Source of the DNA: Planctomycetaceae bacterium | Lineage (GTDB): Bacteria > Planctomycetota > Planctomycetia > Pirellulales > Thermoguttaceae | Length of the DNA: 49,874 nt | Assembly: GCA_012719125.1 (NCBI GenBank) | Contig: JAAYAY010000353.1 | Coordinates: 1 to 49,874, forward strand | Direction: 5' to 3' | Shown here: positions 35,966 to 44,102 of the stretch, piece after piece | How the letters are laid out: every line of letters begins with the position of its first letter | How positions within the stretch are numbered: the stretch's first letter is position 1 | Translations under genes and position numbers: made by a program | Notes under the pieces: model-generated | What the model saw: only the letters and a program-made list of their open reading frames with translations | Told to the model about the DNA's origin: nothing | Databases searched by the model: none

Positions 35966-37057
35966 TCATTCAACCGTTTCAGGACGAAGCGTATCCGTGC
36001 AACCCAAGGGCAAGTTGTTGATGAGAACCGAGCCTTTCTTCAGTAGGGGTACGATGTCGGCTCTGGCAAACGATTCTCTGAACTCATCATAGGCAATATC
36101 CACGCCGACGACTGTGGCAATCACGGGCCGGCAGCCGTCGCCCACGTCAACGACGATGCCTTTCGGGAAGAGCTTGCTGGCTTCGTGTGAGTGACACGCC
36201 TCCTGATATCGGTTGGGCGTGGTAATGGTGATCTCGACTTTCGCCGGATCGATGGAAACGATCGCGGCGTGCGGCGCCTCCCAGACACCCCGCAGGCAGT
36301 CGAGGAATTGGGCCATGGGGCGTCCGTCGGCCGTTTCAAACAGGTACAGGGCAACGTTTCGATCCATGGGAATGCATTCGCGAAAGGTCGCTTCGAACGG
36401 GAAGCCGGCCTCCGGCGACAGTTCGGGGCGCACGTCCACAGGCTTTGCCGCGCCCAGGTACTTGGTGAAGAAGTTGGCGTACTTCGTCAGGCATCCCGTC
36501 CACTGCTGACCGCAGGCGATCACGTGAACGCTGGCCGGATCGTAGCTGAACCCTCGATCGCGCATCTCCTTCTTGAATCCCTCGGTCCATCGGCGCGCGT
36601 TGTTGGAGGTCCAGATTTCATAGGGCACCCACTGGCTGTAGTTGCCGCGTGTCGACAGGGTCCTTTCCAGGTCGTTGACGATGCGCATTTGCGTATCCAC
36701 GCTGTTGTCGGAAGGGTCAATGAAGCATCGCTGGCCGAAGTACTTCCGGGCCATAGCCCGGAGAAGCTCCATCTCCTCCGGTGAATTGGAGAGCACGCAG
36801 ATCACGTTTTCTTCCTTGGGGCCCTCGGCTGCAAGGAACTTCTGCCATTTGGCCATGTACTCTTCGCGGATGGACGCACGCCGTGGCATGGGATGAACAA
36901 AGAGGTAGATCGTCGAAATCTGCTTCTCAACCCCGTGCTTCTCGGTCGCGGGGCTCGCGGTGATCCTCTCTTCTTCCGACGGCGTGCCAGCGATGCCACT
37001 CACGAAGGGCACGAGCATCAGGATGCAAGGTATGGTGAGAGCACGGAGACTTTTCAT
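35966..37057 (-). CDS. Secreted hypothetical protein
   Basis: This 363-residue protein has a signal peptide (residues about 2-23, 'LTIPCILMLVPFVSGIAG') and no family I recognise. Visible features are a 'TIYLFVHPMPRRASIREEYMAKWQKFL' segment, a 'VHVIACGQQWTGCLTKYANFFTKYLG' segment that suggests an alpha/beta fold with a buried Cys, and a C-terminal 'IVVDVGDGCRPVIATVVG'. The chosen ATG at 37057 follows the upstream in-frame start by 19 residues and begins the signal peptide. It heads the leftward group (31 bases before the next gene) and is divergent from the GH5-like gene, so it may have a role in glycan handling. Confidence 0.6.
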   Translation of the reverse strand: MKSLRALTIPCILMLVPFVSGIAGTPSEEERITASPATEKHGVEKQISTIYLFVHPMPRRASIREEYMAKWQKFLAAEGPKEENVICVLSNSPEEMELLRAMARKYFGQRCFIDPSDNSVDTQMRIVNDLERTLSTRGNYSQWVPYEIWTSNNARRWTEGFKKEMRDRGFSYDPASVHVIACGQQWTGCLTKYANFFTKYLGAAKPVDVRPELSPEAGFPFEATFRECIPMDRNVALYLFETADGRPMAQFLDCLRGVWEAPHAAIVSIDPAKVEITITTPNRYQEACHSHEASKLFPKGIVVDVGDGCRPVIATVVGVDIAYDEFRESFARADIVPLLKKGSVLINNLPLGCTDTLRPETVE

Positions 37058-37391
37058 GGGGACACCCAATTCAATTCTGATTCTCAGCCATCTGGGCAAA
37101 CGCAGACGACACACGTTGCACCCGCCAATGTAGGCACCGCACCGGCCATGTCAAGCAAATGGGAACGGCATGTCTGTGCTTTCGGCGTCGAATGCTCAAG
37201 TTCCGGCTATACGCTGCCTCAGATGTGAAGAATTTCGCATAGATTCTGAAGTTTTTCGCAAAGAGTGCCAACCGGCGCGACAACACGGTTCAGACCGGGC
37301 AGCGGCTCCTATAGGCTGGCACCGCGGACACGTCGGTGTTTTGACAGGCCCCGTCCGCCTGCGTTACCATTTCAGACAAAGGAGAACTCCT
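37058..37391. other. Divergent intergenic region with promoter
   Basis: This 334-base region separates the leftward glycan group from the rightward one. It contains a good plus-strand promoter at 37341-37370. No open frame here looks like protein, and I see no repeat. Confidence 0.5.
37341..37370 (+). promoter_or_regulatory. Predicted sigma-70-like promoter of the GH5-like gene
   Basis: TTGACA at 37341-37346 and TACCAT at 37365-37370 are 18 bases apart. The ribosome-binding sequence AAAGGAG starts about ten bases after the -10 element, giving a very short leader before the ATG at 37392. Confidence 0.5.
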
Positions 37392-40016
37392 ATGGGACCT
37401 CGGCTCATCATTCCGGCACTGTCTGCGGTGTGCTGTTTCCTTCCCGGTTTCTCATCAGCCGAGGAGCCGGCGCCGCTGTTTCCCTTCGTGATCTCCTACG
37501 ACGGGCCCGACAACGCCACGAGCATGGCCCACCTGCTCGATGCTCCGGCTGGAAAACATGGGTTCATTCGAGCGGAGAACGGCCGGTTCGTCGACGACGC
37601 CGGTCCGGTGCGACTGCACGCGACCAACCTGACGGGACCGGCCAACTGCCCCTCGCACGAAGACGCCGACCAACTTGCCGCCCGGCTGGCCCGCTTCGGT
37701 ATCAACTGCGTCCGCCTCCACTACATGGACGCCCCCTACGGAAACTTCCGCGAAGAGAAGTTGGTGGGCATTGTCGCCGACGCCCCAGCAACCCAGCGAA
37801 ATCTCGAGCCCGGCCAGTTGGATCGGCTCGACTACATGATCGCCGCCTTCAAGAAACGGGGCATCTACGTCAACATCAACCTGCACGTGGCTCGCATGTG
37901 GGACGAACGGGACGGATTCACCGGCACCGACCAGCGCCCCTGGGCCGACAAGGGGCTCGACAACTTCGAACCGCGGATGATCGAACTCCAGAAGGAGTAT
38001 GCACGGAAGCTGTTGACGCACGTCAATCCGCACACGGGCCTGGCCTACACCTCCGACCCGTGCGTGGCCATGGTGGAACTGAACAACGAGAACGCGCTGA
38101 TCCGCAACTACTTCTCCGGAGCGATCGACCGGCTCCCGGAACCTTACGCGGGTGAGTTCCGCCGGCAGTGGAACGCGTGGCTTGCGGGCAAATACGACTC
38201 GACGAAGGCCCTGCAAGCAGCCTGGAATTGGGTCGCCACGCCGCTTTCGGACGAACAGATTCCTGAAGGGAAGTTCGATTCGCCCGTTTCTGCCGACGGC
38301 CGGAAGTGGATTCTCTCGCTCGGTTCGGCAGAGGCCACATGCGGGACCGACGGGGGCGTCTTCAAGATCGACGTGACCCGCGAAGGACACGAGTACTTCC
38401 CCAAACTGTTCCGTGCGTTGTCCGTGAAGAAGGACCGACCTTACACGCTCTCGTTCCGCGTCCGCCAGGTGAAGGGGAGCGGCAGCGCCACGCTCGGAAT
38501 GGCCGTGGCCGACGCAGTGAAGGGCTGGCGTTCTCTGGGCGTCCATCAGATGTTGACTGTGGGCAGCCAGTGGAAGAAGTTCTCCTATTCCTTCACAGCC
38601 GCGGACGATTCGGACTCGGCACAGTTCCAATTAACCCGCTTCAAGGTCGGCAGCTACGAGCTTGACGATCTCTCTTTCCAAAGCGGTGCCGAGAGTGAAT
38701 TCAACGCGGAAGCGAGCCTCGAAGCCTGCTCCGTCCCCGTCGTGAGGACCGCCGGCTACGCACCCCGCGAGGCGGTACGTGATTTCTACCAATTCCTCGT
38801 CGATACGGAACGCAACTATTGGGTCGGTATGTCGGACTACCTCAAGAACAACCTGAAAGTCAAGTCGGTCATCTCGGGCACGCAACTGGGATACAGCCCC
38901 CCCTTCGTTCAGGCGGAACTCGACTACGTTGACAGTCACTCCTACTGGTGCCATCCGAGCCCGGTGAATCCCGACTGGCGGATTCGCAACGAATCGATGG
39001 TCAATTCGATGGCCTGCATCCGCGGCCTGGCCGCCCAGCGGGTCGACGGCAAGCCCTACACCGTCAGCGAATACAACCACCCCTTCCCGAACCAGTACGG
39101 GGCCGAAGGCCAACCGATGCTCCGCGCCTACGGGCGGCTGCAAGGCTGGGACGGCGTGTTCGAGTATACCTACAATCACCGGCCCAACTTCCAGCCCCAG
39201 CGGCACACCTACTTCTTCAGCATGATCAACCGGACGGACGTGTTGGCCCATTTCCCGGCCTGTGCGGCCGTCTTCCTGCGCGGCGACGTTCAGGAGGCGA
39301 AACGCTCCGTCGTCGCGGCCGTCGACTACCCGGCCTACTTCGATCGGCTGACCGCCTCCAGAGCGGTCGGTGCGAGCATCGACTCGGCCGGCTTCGATTC
39401 GCGTCTTACCCTGATTCACAAGGCGGCTGTTGATCTCACCGGAAAGCACGGCACCGATCCGGCGACCGTCGACGGCATCTCCGCCGACCAGAAGGTCTTC
39501 GTCAGCGACACGGGCGAACTGACGTGGAACGTGGAGCAACCCGGCGCCGGCTATTTCACCGTCAACACCGCCAATACGAAGCTGTTCACCGGGTTTCCGC
39601 AAGGGCGGACCATCGAACTGGGCGACGTCACGCTCGCGATCGGCAGGACGCGGCTCGATTGGGCCACCGTTTCGCTCGTTTCGCGCCATGCCACCGGGTT
39701 CGGCGAGTCGAACCGGCCCGCCAACATCCTCCTGGCCGCCACCGGTCTTTCGGAAAACCAGGGAATGAAGATCGACCAAGTCACGGCGACAACGATCACC
39801 CTCGAAGACGACTGGGGCGACGGGCCGGTCAGCGCCGAAGGCATACCGGCCACGATCACCCTGCCGGTCGCCCCCGACCGGCTCCGCTGCTTCGCCCTCG
39901 ACCCCGGCGGCAACCGCAAGAGTCAACTCCCCGTCGAAAAGAACGGCACCGGCGGGTCAACGATTGTGATCAAGCCCGACTGCAAAACCGTCTGGTACGA
40001 ACTCGATATCGAGTAG
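37392..40016 (+). CDS. Secreted clan GH-A glycoside hydrolase (GH5-like) with CBM
   Basis: The 874-residue protein has a signal peptide (residues about 4-22). The (beta/alpha)8 barrel shows 'GINCVRLHYMDAP', 'RGIYVNINLHVAR' and the acid/base motif 'VELNNENAL' (Glu233). The likely nucleophile is Glu560 in 'YTVSEYNHP'. An insert between these, at about residues 290-440, is a carbohydrate-binding jelly roll of the CBM4/9 type ('YTLSFRVRQVKGSGSATLGM', 'SAQFQLTRFKVGSYELDDLSF'). The insertion inside the barrel sequence is unusual. A beta-sandwich ends the protein. The ATG has GGAG eight bases upstream. It is the first gene of the rightward glycan group. Confidence 0.78.
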   Translation: MGPRLIIPALSAVCCFLPGFSSAEEPAPLFPFVISYDGPDNATSMAHLLDAPAGKHGFIRAENGRFVDDAGPVRLHATNLTGPANCPSHEDADQLAARLARFGINCVRLHYMDAPYGNFREEKLVGIVADAPATQRNLEPGQLDRLDYMIAAFKKRGIYVNINLHVARMWDERDGFTGTDQRPWADKGLDNFEPRMIELQKEYARKLLTHVNPHTGLAYTSDPCVAMVELNNENALIRNYFSGAIDRLPEPYAGEFRRQWNAWLAGKYDSTKALQAAWNWVATPLSDEQIPEGKFDSPVSADGRKWILSLGSAEATCGTDGGVFKIDVTREGHEYFPKLFRALSVKKDRPYTLSFRVRQVKGSGSATLGMAVADAVKGWRSLGVHQMLTVGSQWKKFSYSFTAADDSDSAQFQLTRFKVGSYELDDLSFQSGAESEFNAEASLEACSVPVVRTAGYAPREAVRDFYQFLVDTERNYWVGMSDYLKNNLKVKSVISGTQLGYSPPFVQAELDYVDSHSYWCHPSPVNPDWRIRNESMVNSMACIRGLAAQRVDGKPYTVSEYNHPFPNQYGAEGQPMLRAYGRLQGWDGVFEYTYNHRPNFQPQRHTYFFSMINRTDVLAHFPACAAVFLRGDVQEAKRSVVAAVDYPAYFDRLTASRAVGASIDSAGFDSRLTLIHKAAVDLTGKHGTDPATVDGISADQKVFVSDTGELTWNVEQPGAGYFTVNTANTKLFTGFPQGRTIELGDVTLAIGRTRLDWATVSLVSRHATGFGESNRPANILLAATGLSENQGMKIDQVTATTITLEDDWGDGPVSAEGIPATITLPVAPDRLRCFALDPGGNRKSQLPVEKNGTGGSTIVIKPDCKTVWYELDIE

Positions 40017-40334
40017 CAGCTGCTTATACGACCTGCACCGGAGTAGCCTTGCATGACTCGTGGAAATGTGGTTCCGGTGGAGATAGCCGCGCCGTGCGTC
40101 ATTCCCGCGAAGGCGGGAATCCAGGGCTGTGGCGGACGCCCCGACGCTCGTCGACAACGTCATTCCCGCGAAGGCGGGAATCCAGGCACTCGGCAAACGG
40201 TCTGGATTCCCGCCTTCGCGGGAATGACCGTTGGGAGGGCGGGAATGACGGCCGAGTTTACGGAAGTGAATTGCTGAATCCATGCAAGGCTGTTTGGTGT
40301 TCGATCCTTCAAAGGACATTCAAGGGAATTCGTG
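40017..40334. other. Intergenic region with REP cluster
   Basis: This 318-base gap between the GH5-like and GH38-like genes is dominated by REP-like units at 40097-40251. Apparent open frames on both strands are translations of the repeat. No promoter stands out. Confidence 0.6.
40097..40251. repeat. Cluster of REP-like units
   Basis: Direct units lie at 40097-40124 and 40158-40185, an inverted unit at 40202-40229 and a partial inverted unit at 40239-40251. The core is ATTCCCGCGAAGGCGGGAAT, as at 4.8 kb. The spacer between the direct and inverted units contains GCACTCGGCAAACG, as at 26.6 kb. Confidence 0.88.
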
Positions 40335-43300
40335 ATGCTACGATACTGGCCGATTTGTCTCGCATCCGCCTGCCTCATGGTAGCAAGTCCAGCCTTGGCC
40401 GCGGACGTGACTCCTACGTCCCCCGTCACGGCCTTCAAGATCGCGCCGACCTCGCTCGTTTCCCGCGATCAGCAGCAGCGGATCGACCTGTCCATGGAAT
40501 GTGCAAAGCCGATCGAGGCCTGCACGCTCCGCATCTGGTCGGGCGAGCGCCCACTGGCCGAGAAGCCGCTCGGCCCGCTCGCCCAAGGCGCCAACGACAT
40601 TTCGGTCCTACTCGATGAGCCGAAGGAACTGGTCGAGACTCGTTGGGAATTGGCGAACGGCGTCACGACGCTGGCCGAAACGACCCTCACCTGGACGCCG
40701 CCCCGCCACTGGACGCTCTACGTGCTCAAGTCGTCCCACGTCGATATCGGACTCCACGATTCGCAGTACAAACAGCGGTTCTTGACAGACGCGTGCCTCG
40801 ACGAAGCCCGAAACCTGGCGGAGCAGACGGCCGACTGGCCGGACGCTTCCCGTTTCCGCTACGTCGTGGAAGGCCTCTGGTGGTGGTTCAACTATCCCCA
40901 GGACCGCTCGGAACGGCTTGCCGACGAACTGGTAAGCCGGTACGTCAAGCCGGGCCTCTTCGGCATCGGCGCCTCCCATTCGGGAAACCACACCCAGGTC
41001 TTCAGCGTCGAGGAACTGTGCCGCAGCACCTACTACGCCCGCAGCCTGCGCAACCGCTGGAACGTTCCCGCCGAAACCATGCTCATGGTCGACAACAACG
41101 GCATTAGTTGGCCGCTGGTCACGGTCTTTGCCGACGCGGGGATCAAGAACCTGGTCTTTCTGCCCAATGCCTGGAATCCGGGCGTGCAGAGCAAATACGT
41201 GGGCTGGGGCCGCGACGGCTCACGCGACCACATGGGGGCAATCGAAGAAGCCGGAGGAAGTCGCATTGACGTAGGGTGGCTTTCGCCCTTGCCGCACGTC
41301 TTCTATTGGCGCGGTCCGGACAAGGCGAGCAAGATCCTGGTGTGGACCAATCCCACCTACACCAGTGCGGGGCACGACTTCGGTCTCCAGGCGGAACCCG
41401 ATGAGGTTGCCGAATCGAAGATGGCCCGGCAACTGGCCAAGCTCGAAGCCCGCTATCCCTACGACCTCTGGCTCGTTTCGTTCTATTCCGACAACGAGAA
41501 GCCGAGTCTCGGAATTCCTTCGTTCACGAAGGAGTGGAACACACGGTGGCGATGGCCTGAACTCAGGACGCTCGGCGACCTCTCCGAACCGTTTCGGGAG
41601 ATCGAGAAACGCTTCGCCGACCGCATCCCGACGCTTAGCGGGATGGTGACCGGCGGCTGGGCACAACATCCTGCGTCGACCCCCACGCTCCTGGCCAGAA
41701 AACTCGCTGCCGATCGGTTGTTGCCGGTCGCCGAAAAACTGGCCACCCTGGCTCGTCTGGTCGATCCCGGTTACATCTACCCGTCGACCCCCTTCCGCCG
41801 GGCCTGGGATGCGTTGGTGTGCAACGACGAGCATGGCTACGGCACCAGCTATTACAGAGGGCGCCCGGTCTACGACACCTGGATGCAGAAACGCGATTGG
41901 ATCGAGCGGGCCCTGGCCGTGGGCCAGGATGAAAGCACCAGGGCCCTGAAGGCGCTTGCTGCTTCCACGCCCGCCGACTCACCGTCGGTGTTCGTCTTCA
42001 ACCCGACGCTCCAGCCCCGGTCCGAGGTGGTCGAGGTCGAACTGCCGCAGTCGTGTGCCGGTCGGCTCGCGGTCCGGTGTCCTGACGGAACGCCTGTCCC
42101 GGCGACGGCGTCGGAAGGCAAGCTGCGTTTCCTGACGTCGAAGATCCCGCCTATGGGGTACGTTGTGTTTCCGCTGCTCAAAGGTGACGCCAAAGCAGGC
42201 ACGAAACGTTCGTGCCATGAGCCGCCCTCAATCGAGAACACATTCTACCGCGTGACGTTCAAGCCGGACGGCTCCATCGGCGCGATCTTCGACAAGACCC
42301 TCGGGCGGGAACTGGTCGACTCCTCGGCCTCTTACGGATGCAACCAGTTCGCGTACACCCGCGACGGCCACAAGAACTTCTCTTCGCCTTCCGGGGCACA
42401 ATTTGAGATCGAGACCTCGCCGTTGGCACAGTCGGTGATCGCCCGCCTGGACGATCCAGTCAGCGGCGCCGCAATCCAGCAGCGTGTGACCCTGCCCGCC
42501 CACGAGAAACGAATTGACATCGATAATCGGCTCGATCACGTGCGCGATCTAGCCGGCAAGGATCGGTGGCACCGGTTCGGGTACTACGCGTTCCCCTTCG
42601 ACGTGCCGAATGCCAGATTTCGTGTGGGTCTGAACGGCTGCTCGGCCGATCCGTACAAGGATCAGACCGGGCACGGCACAGACGCCTATCATGCGGCAAG
42701 AGACTGGTCACACGTGGGAAATGAGCAGTTCGGAATCACGCTGGTCCAAGTCGACAGCCAATTGGTCGAGTGCGGCTGGATTCACCCGAAGAAGAACACC
42801 TTCGGCGATCAGCCGAACTCGTCGCACCTCTACAGCTACATCTTCAACGACTGGCTCTACGCCCACGCCTATGTGACCGGCCCGTCCCACATCAATCTGC
42901 GGGATCGCTATGCGATCACCACGCACCAGGGTCCATTTCAGGCGGCTCACGCAGCGCGGTTCGCCGAGCGCGCCGTAACCCCGGTTCTGGCAACCGTGAT
43001 TCCCGAACCCCGAAAAGCAGACCTGCCTCCGGCATCGCACAGTTTCCTGTCGGTCGACGCTCCAGACGTGAGCCTGTTGGCCCTGAAACTGAGCGAAGCA
43101 CCCGGTCGTGGTGTCATCGCCCGGTTGCATGAAACGGACGGCCTGGCGACGAAGGCCGTCAATGTCCGGATTGGCTGGGGAGAGAAAACCCGGTTGACGA
43201 GTTGCTCGGTCACGGAGCAGGACCGCCGCACTGTTGACCGGTCCGCGTTGGAACTCGCCCCCTTCGGCTTCGCCACACTCCGGATTGAGGAGCCGAGTGA

Positions 43301-43937
43301 CACGCCGCCCGCCCCGGAGCTTTCGGTGGGCAAGTGTTCCGACAAGAGCGTGACGTTGCAGTGGACGTCGGCTGCCGGTGCGTGCCAGTACTATGTGTAT
43401 CGCGGTGAGAACCCCGACTTCCGGCCCGATGAATTCCATCTGATCGCCACAACGCGCGAGCCGCAGTTCACTGACGACTGGCTCAAGTGCGGTACGGCCT
43501 ACGATTACCGCGTGGCCGCCGCCAGCGCGAACACCTGCCAGGGCCCGCTGTCGAATCCCGTGACAGCCACAACGTCAGCCCAAGGTGACTCGCCGCCGGC
43601 CAAGGTCGGATCGGTCTATACGGGCCTGATTTCCGACCCCCGGGCGTGGCGGGGCGACGAACCGGATACGCTCTATCTGCAATGGGGCCAGAACCAGGAA
43701 CCCGACCTGTCCCACTACGAACTCTATCGGGGCGACCGGCCCGATTTTCCATTGAACGACGCTGGCTTTCTGGCCAGAGTGGAGCCCGGGCCCTACGTGG
43801 TCGTTCCCTACGAAGACAAGGGTCTCAAGCCCCATGCGACGTACTACTACCGGGTCCGGGCCATCGATCGCGACGGGCATAAGGGGGAGCCCAGCGAGCT
43901 GTGCGTTGGTACGACCCGCGAGATGAAAGATGAGTGA
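40335..43937 (+). CDS. Secreted GH38-like alpha-mannosidase family protein with Fn3 domains
   Basis: This large, 1200-residue secreted protein has a signal peptide (residues about 2-23). The GH38 catalytic domain begins with the metal-binding 'SSHVDIGLHDSQYKQR' (His135, Asp137). The likely nucleophile Asp253 is in 'LMVDNNGISWP', and 'NDEHGYGTSYY' near residue 495 carries a further metal His. The all-beta C-terminal GH38 domains follow ('ENTFYRVTFKPDGSIGAIFDKTLGRELVD'). Two fibronectin type III-like repeats end it ('YYVYRGENPDFRPDEF', 'YELYRGDRPDFPLND', each ending '...YRVRA/AASA'). GH38 enzymes remove alpha-mannose. This branch is diverged, so the sugar is uncertain. AGGGA precedes the ATG at 40335. 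Confidence 0.82.
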   Translation: MLRYWPICLASACLMVASPALAADVTPTSPVTAFKIAPTSLVSRDQQQRIDLSMECAKPIEACTLRIWSGERPLAEKPLGPLAQGANDISVLLDEPKELVETRWELANGVTTLAETTLTWTPPRHWTLYVLKSSHVDIGLHDSQYKQRFLTDACLDEARNLAEQTADWPDASRFRYVVEGLWWWFNYPQDRSERLADELVSRYVKPGLFGIGASHSGNHTQVFSVEELCRSTYYARSLRNRWNVPAETMLMVDNNGISWPLVTVFADAGIKNLVFLPNAWNPGVQSKYVGWGRDGSRDHMGAIEEAGGSRIDVGWLSPLPHVFYWRGPDKASKILVWTNPTYTSAGHDFGLQAEPDEVAESKMARQLAKLEARYPYDLWLVSFYSDNEKPSLGIPSFTKEWNTRWRWPELRTLGDLSEPFREIEKRFADRIPTLSGMVTGGWAQHPASTPTLLARKLAADRLLPVAEKLATLARLVDPGYIYPSTPFRRAWDALVCNDEHGYGTSYYRGRPVYDTWMQKRDWIERALAVGQDESTRALKALAASTPADSPSVFVFNPTLQPRSEVVEVELPQSCAGRLAVRCPDGTPVPATASEGKLRFLTSKIPPMGYVVFPLLKGDAKAGTKRSCHEPPSIENTFYRVTFKPDGSIGAIFDKTLGRELVDSSASYGCNQFAYTRDGHKNFSSPSGAQFEIETSPLAQSVIARLDDPVSGAAIQQRVTLPAHEKRIDIDNRLDHVRDLAGKDRWHRFGYYAFPFDVPNARFRVGLNGCSADPYKDQTGHGTDAYHAARDWSHVGNEQFGITLVQVDSQLVECGWIHPKKNTFGDQPNSSHLYSYIFNDWLYAHAYVTGPSHINLRDRYAITTHQGPFQAAHAARFAERAVTPVLATVIPEPRKADLPPASHSFLSVDAPDVSLLALKLSEAPGRGVIARLHETDGLATKAVNVRIGWGEKTRLTSCSVTEQDRRTVDRSALELAPFGFATLRIEEPSDTPPAPELSVGKCSDKSVTLQWTSAAGACQYYVYRGENPDFRPDEFHLIATTREPQFTDDWLKCGTAYDYRVAAASANTCQGPLSNPVTATTSAQGDSPPAKVGSVYTGLISDPRAWRGDEPDTLYLQWGQNQEPDLSHYELYRGDRPDFPLNDAGFLARVEPGPYVVVPYEDKGLKPHATYYYRVRAIDRDGHKGEPSELCVGTTREMKDE

Positions 43938-44102
43938 CAACCGTTTTTTGGTTCATCCGGGCGAAGCCTATGTTGCCCTGAAAGACGCGCGCCTCCGCTT
44001 CCTTCGCATCGACCGCGCAAGAGAGTTGGCTCTCCCCTTCACCATACGATTCGAGCGGATGAACCCGCTTCCTCAAAACCATCTACCAGGGAGCCCCAAC
44101 CC

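Noticed and set aside
37170-37391. Upstream extension of the GH5-like protein
   Set aside because: It covers the predicted promoter and is not signal-like; the ATG at 37392 is followed directly by a signal peptide.
40097-40251. CRISPR array
   Set aside because: The repeated units are palindromic REP-like units in both orientations, with too few copies and with unequal spacers that are shared with another locus.
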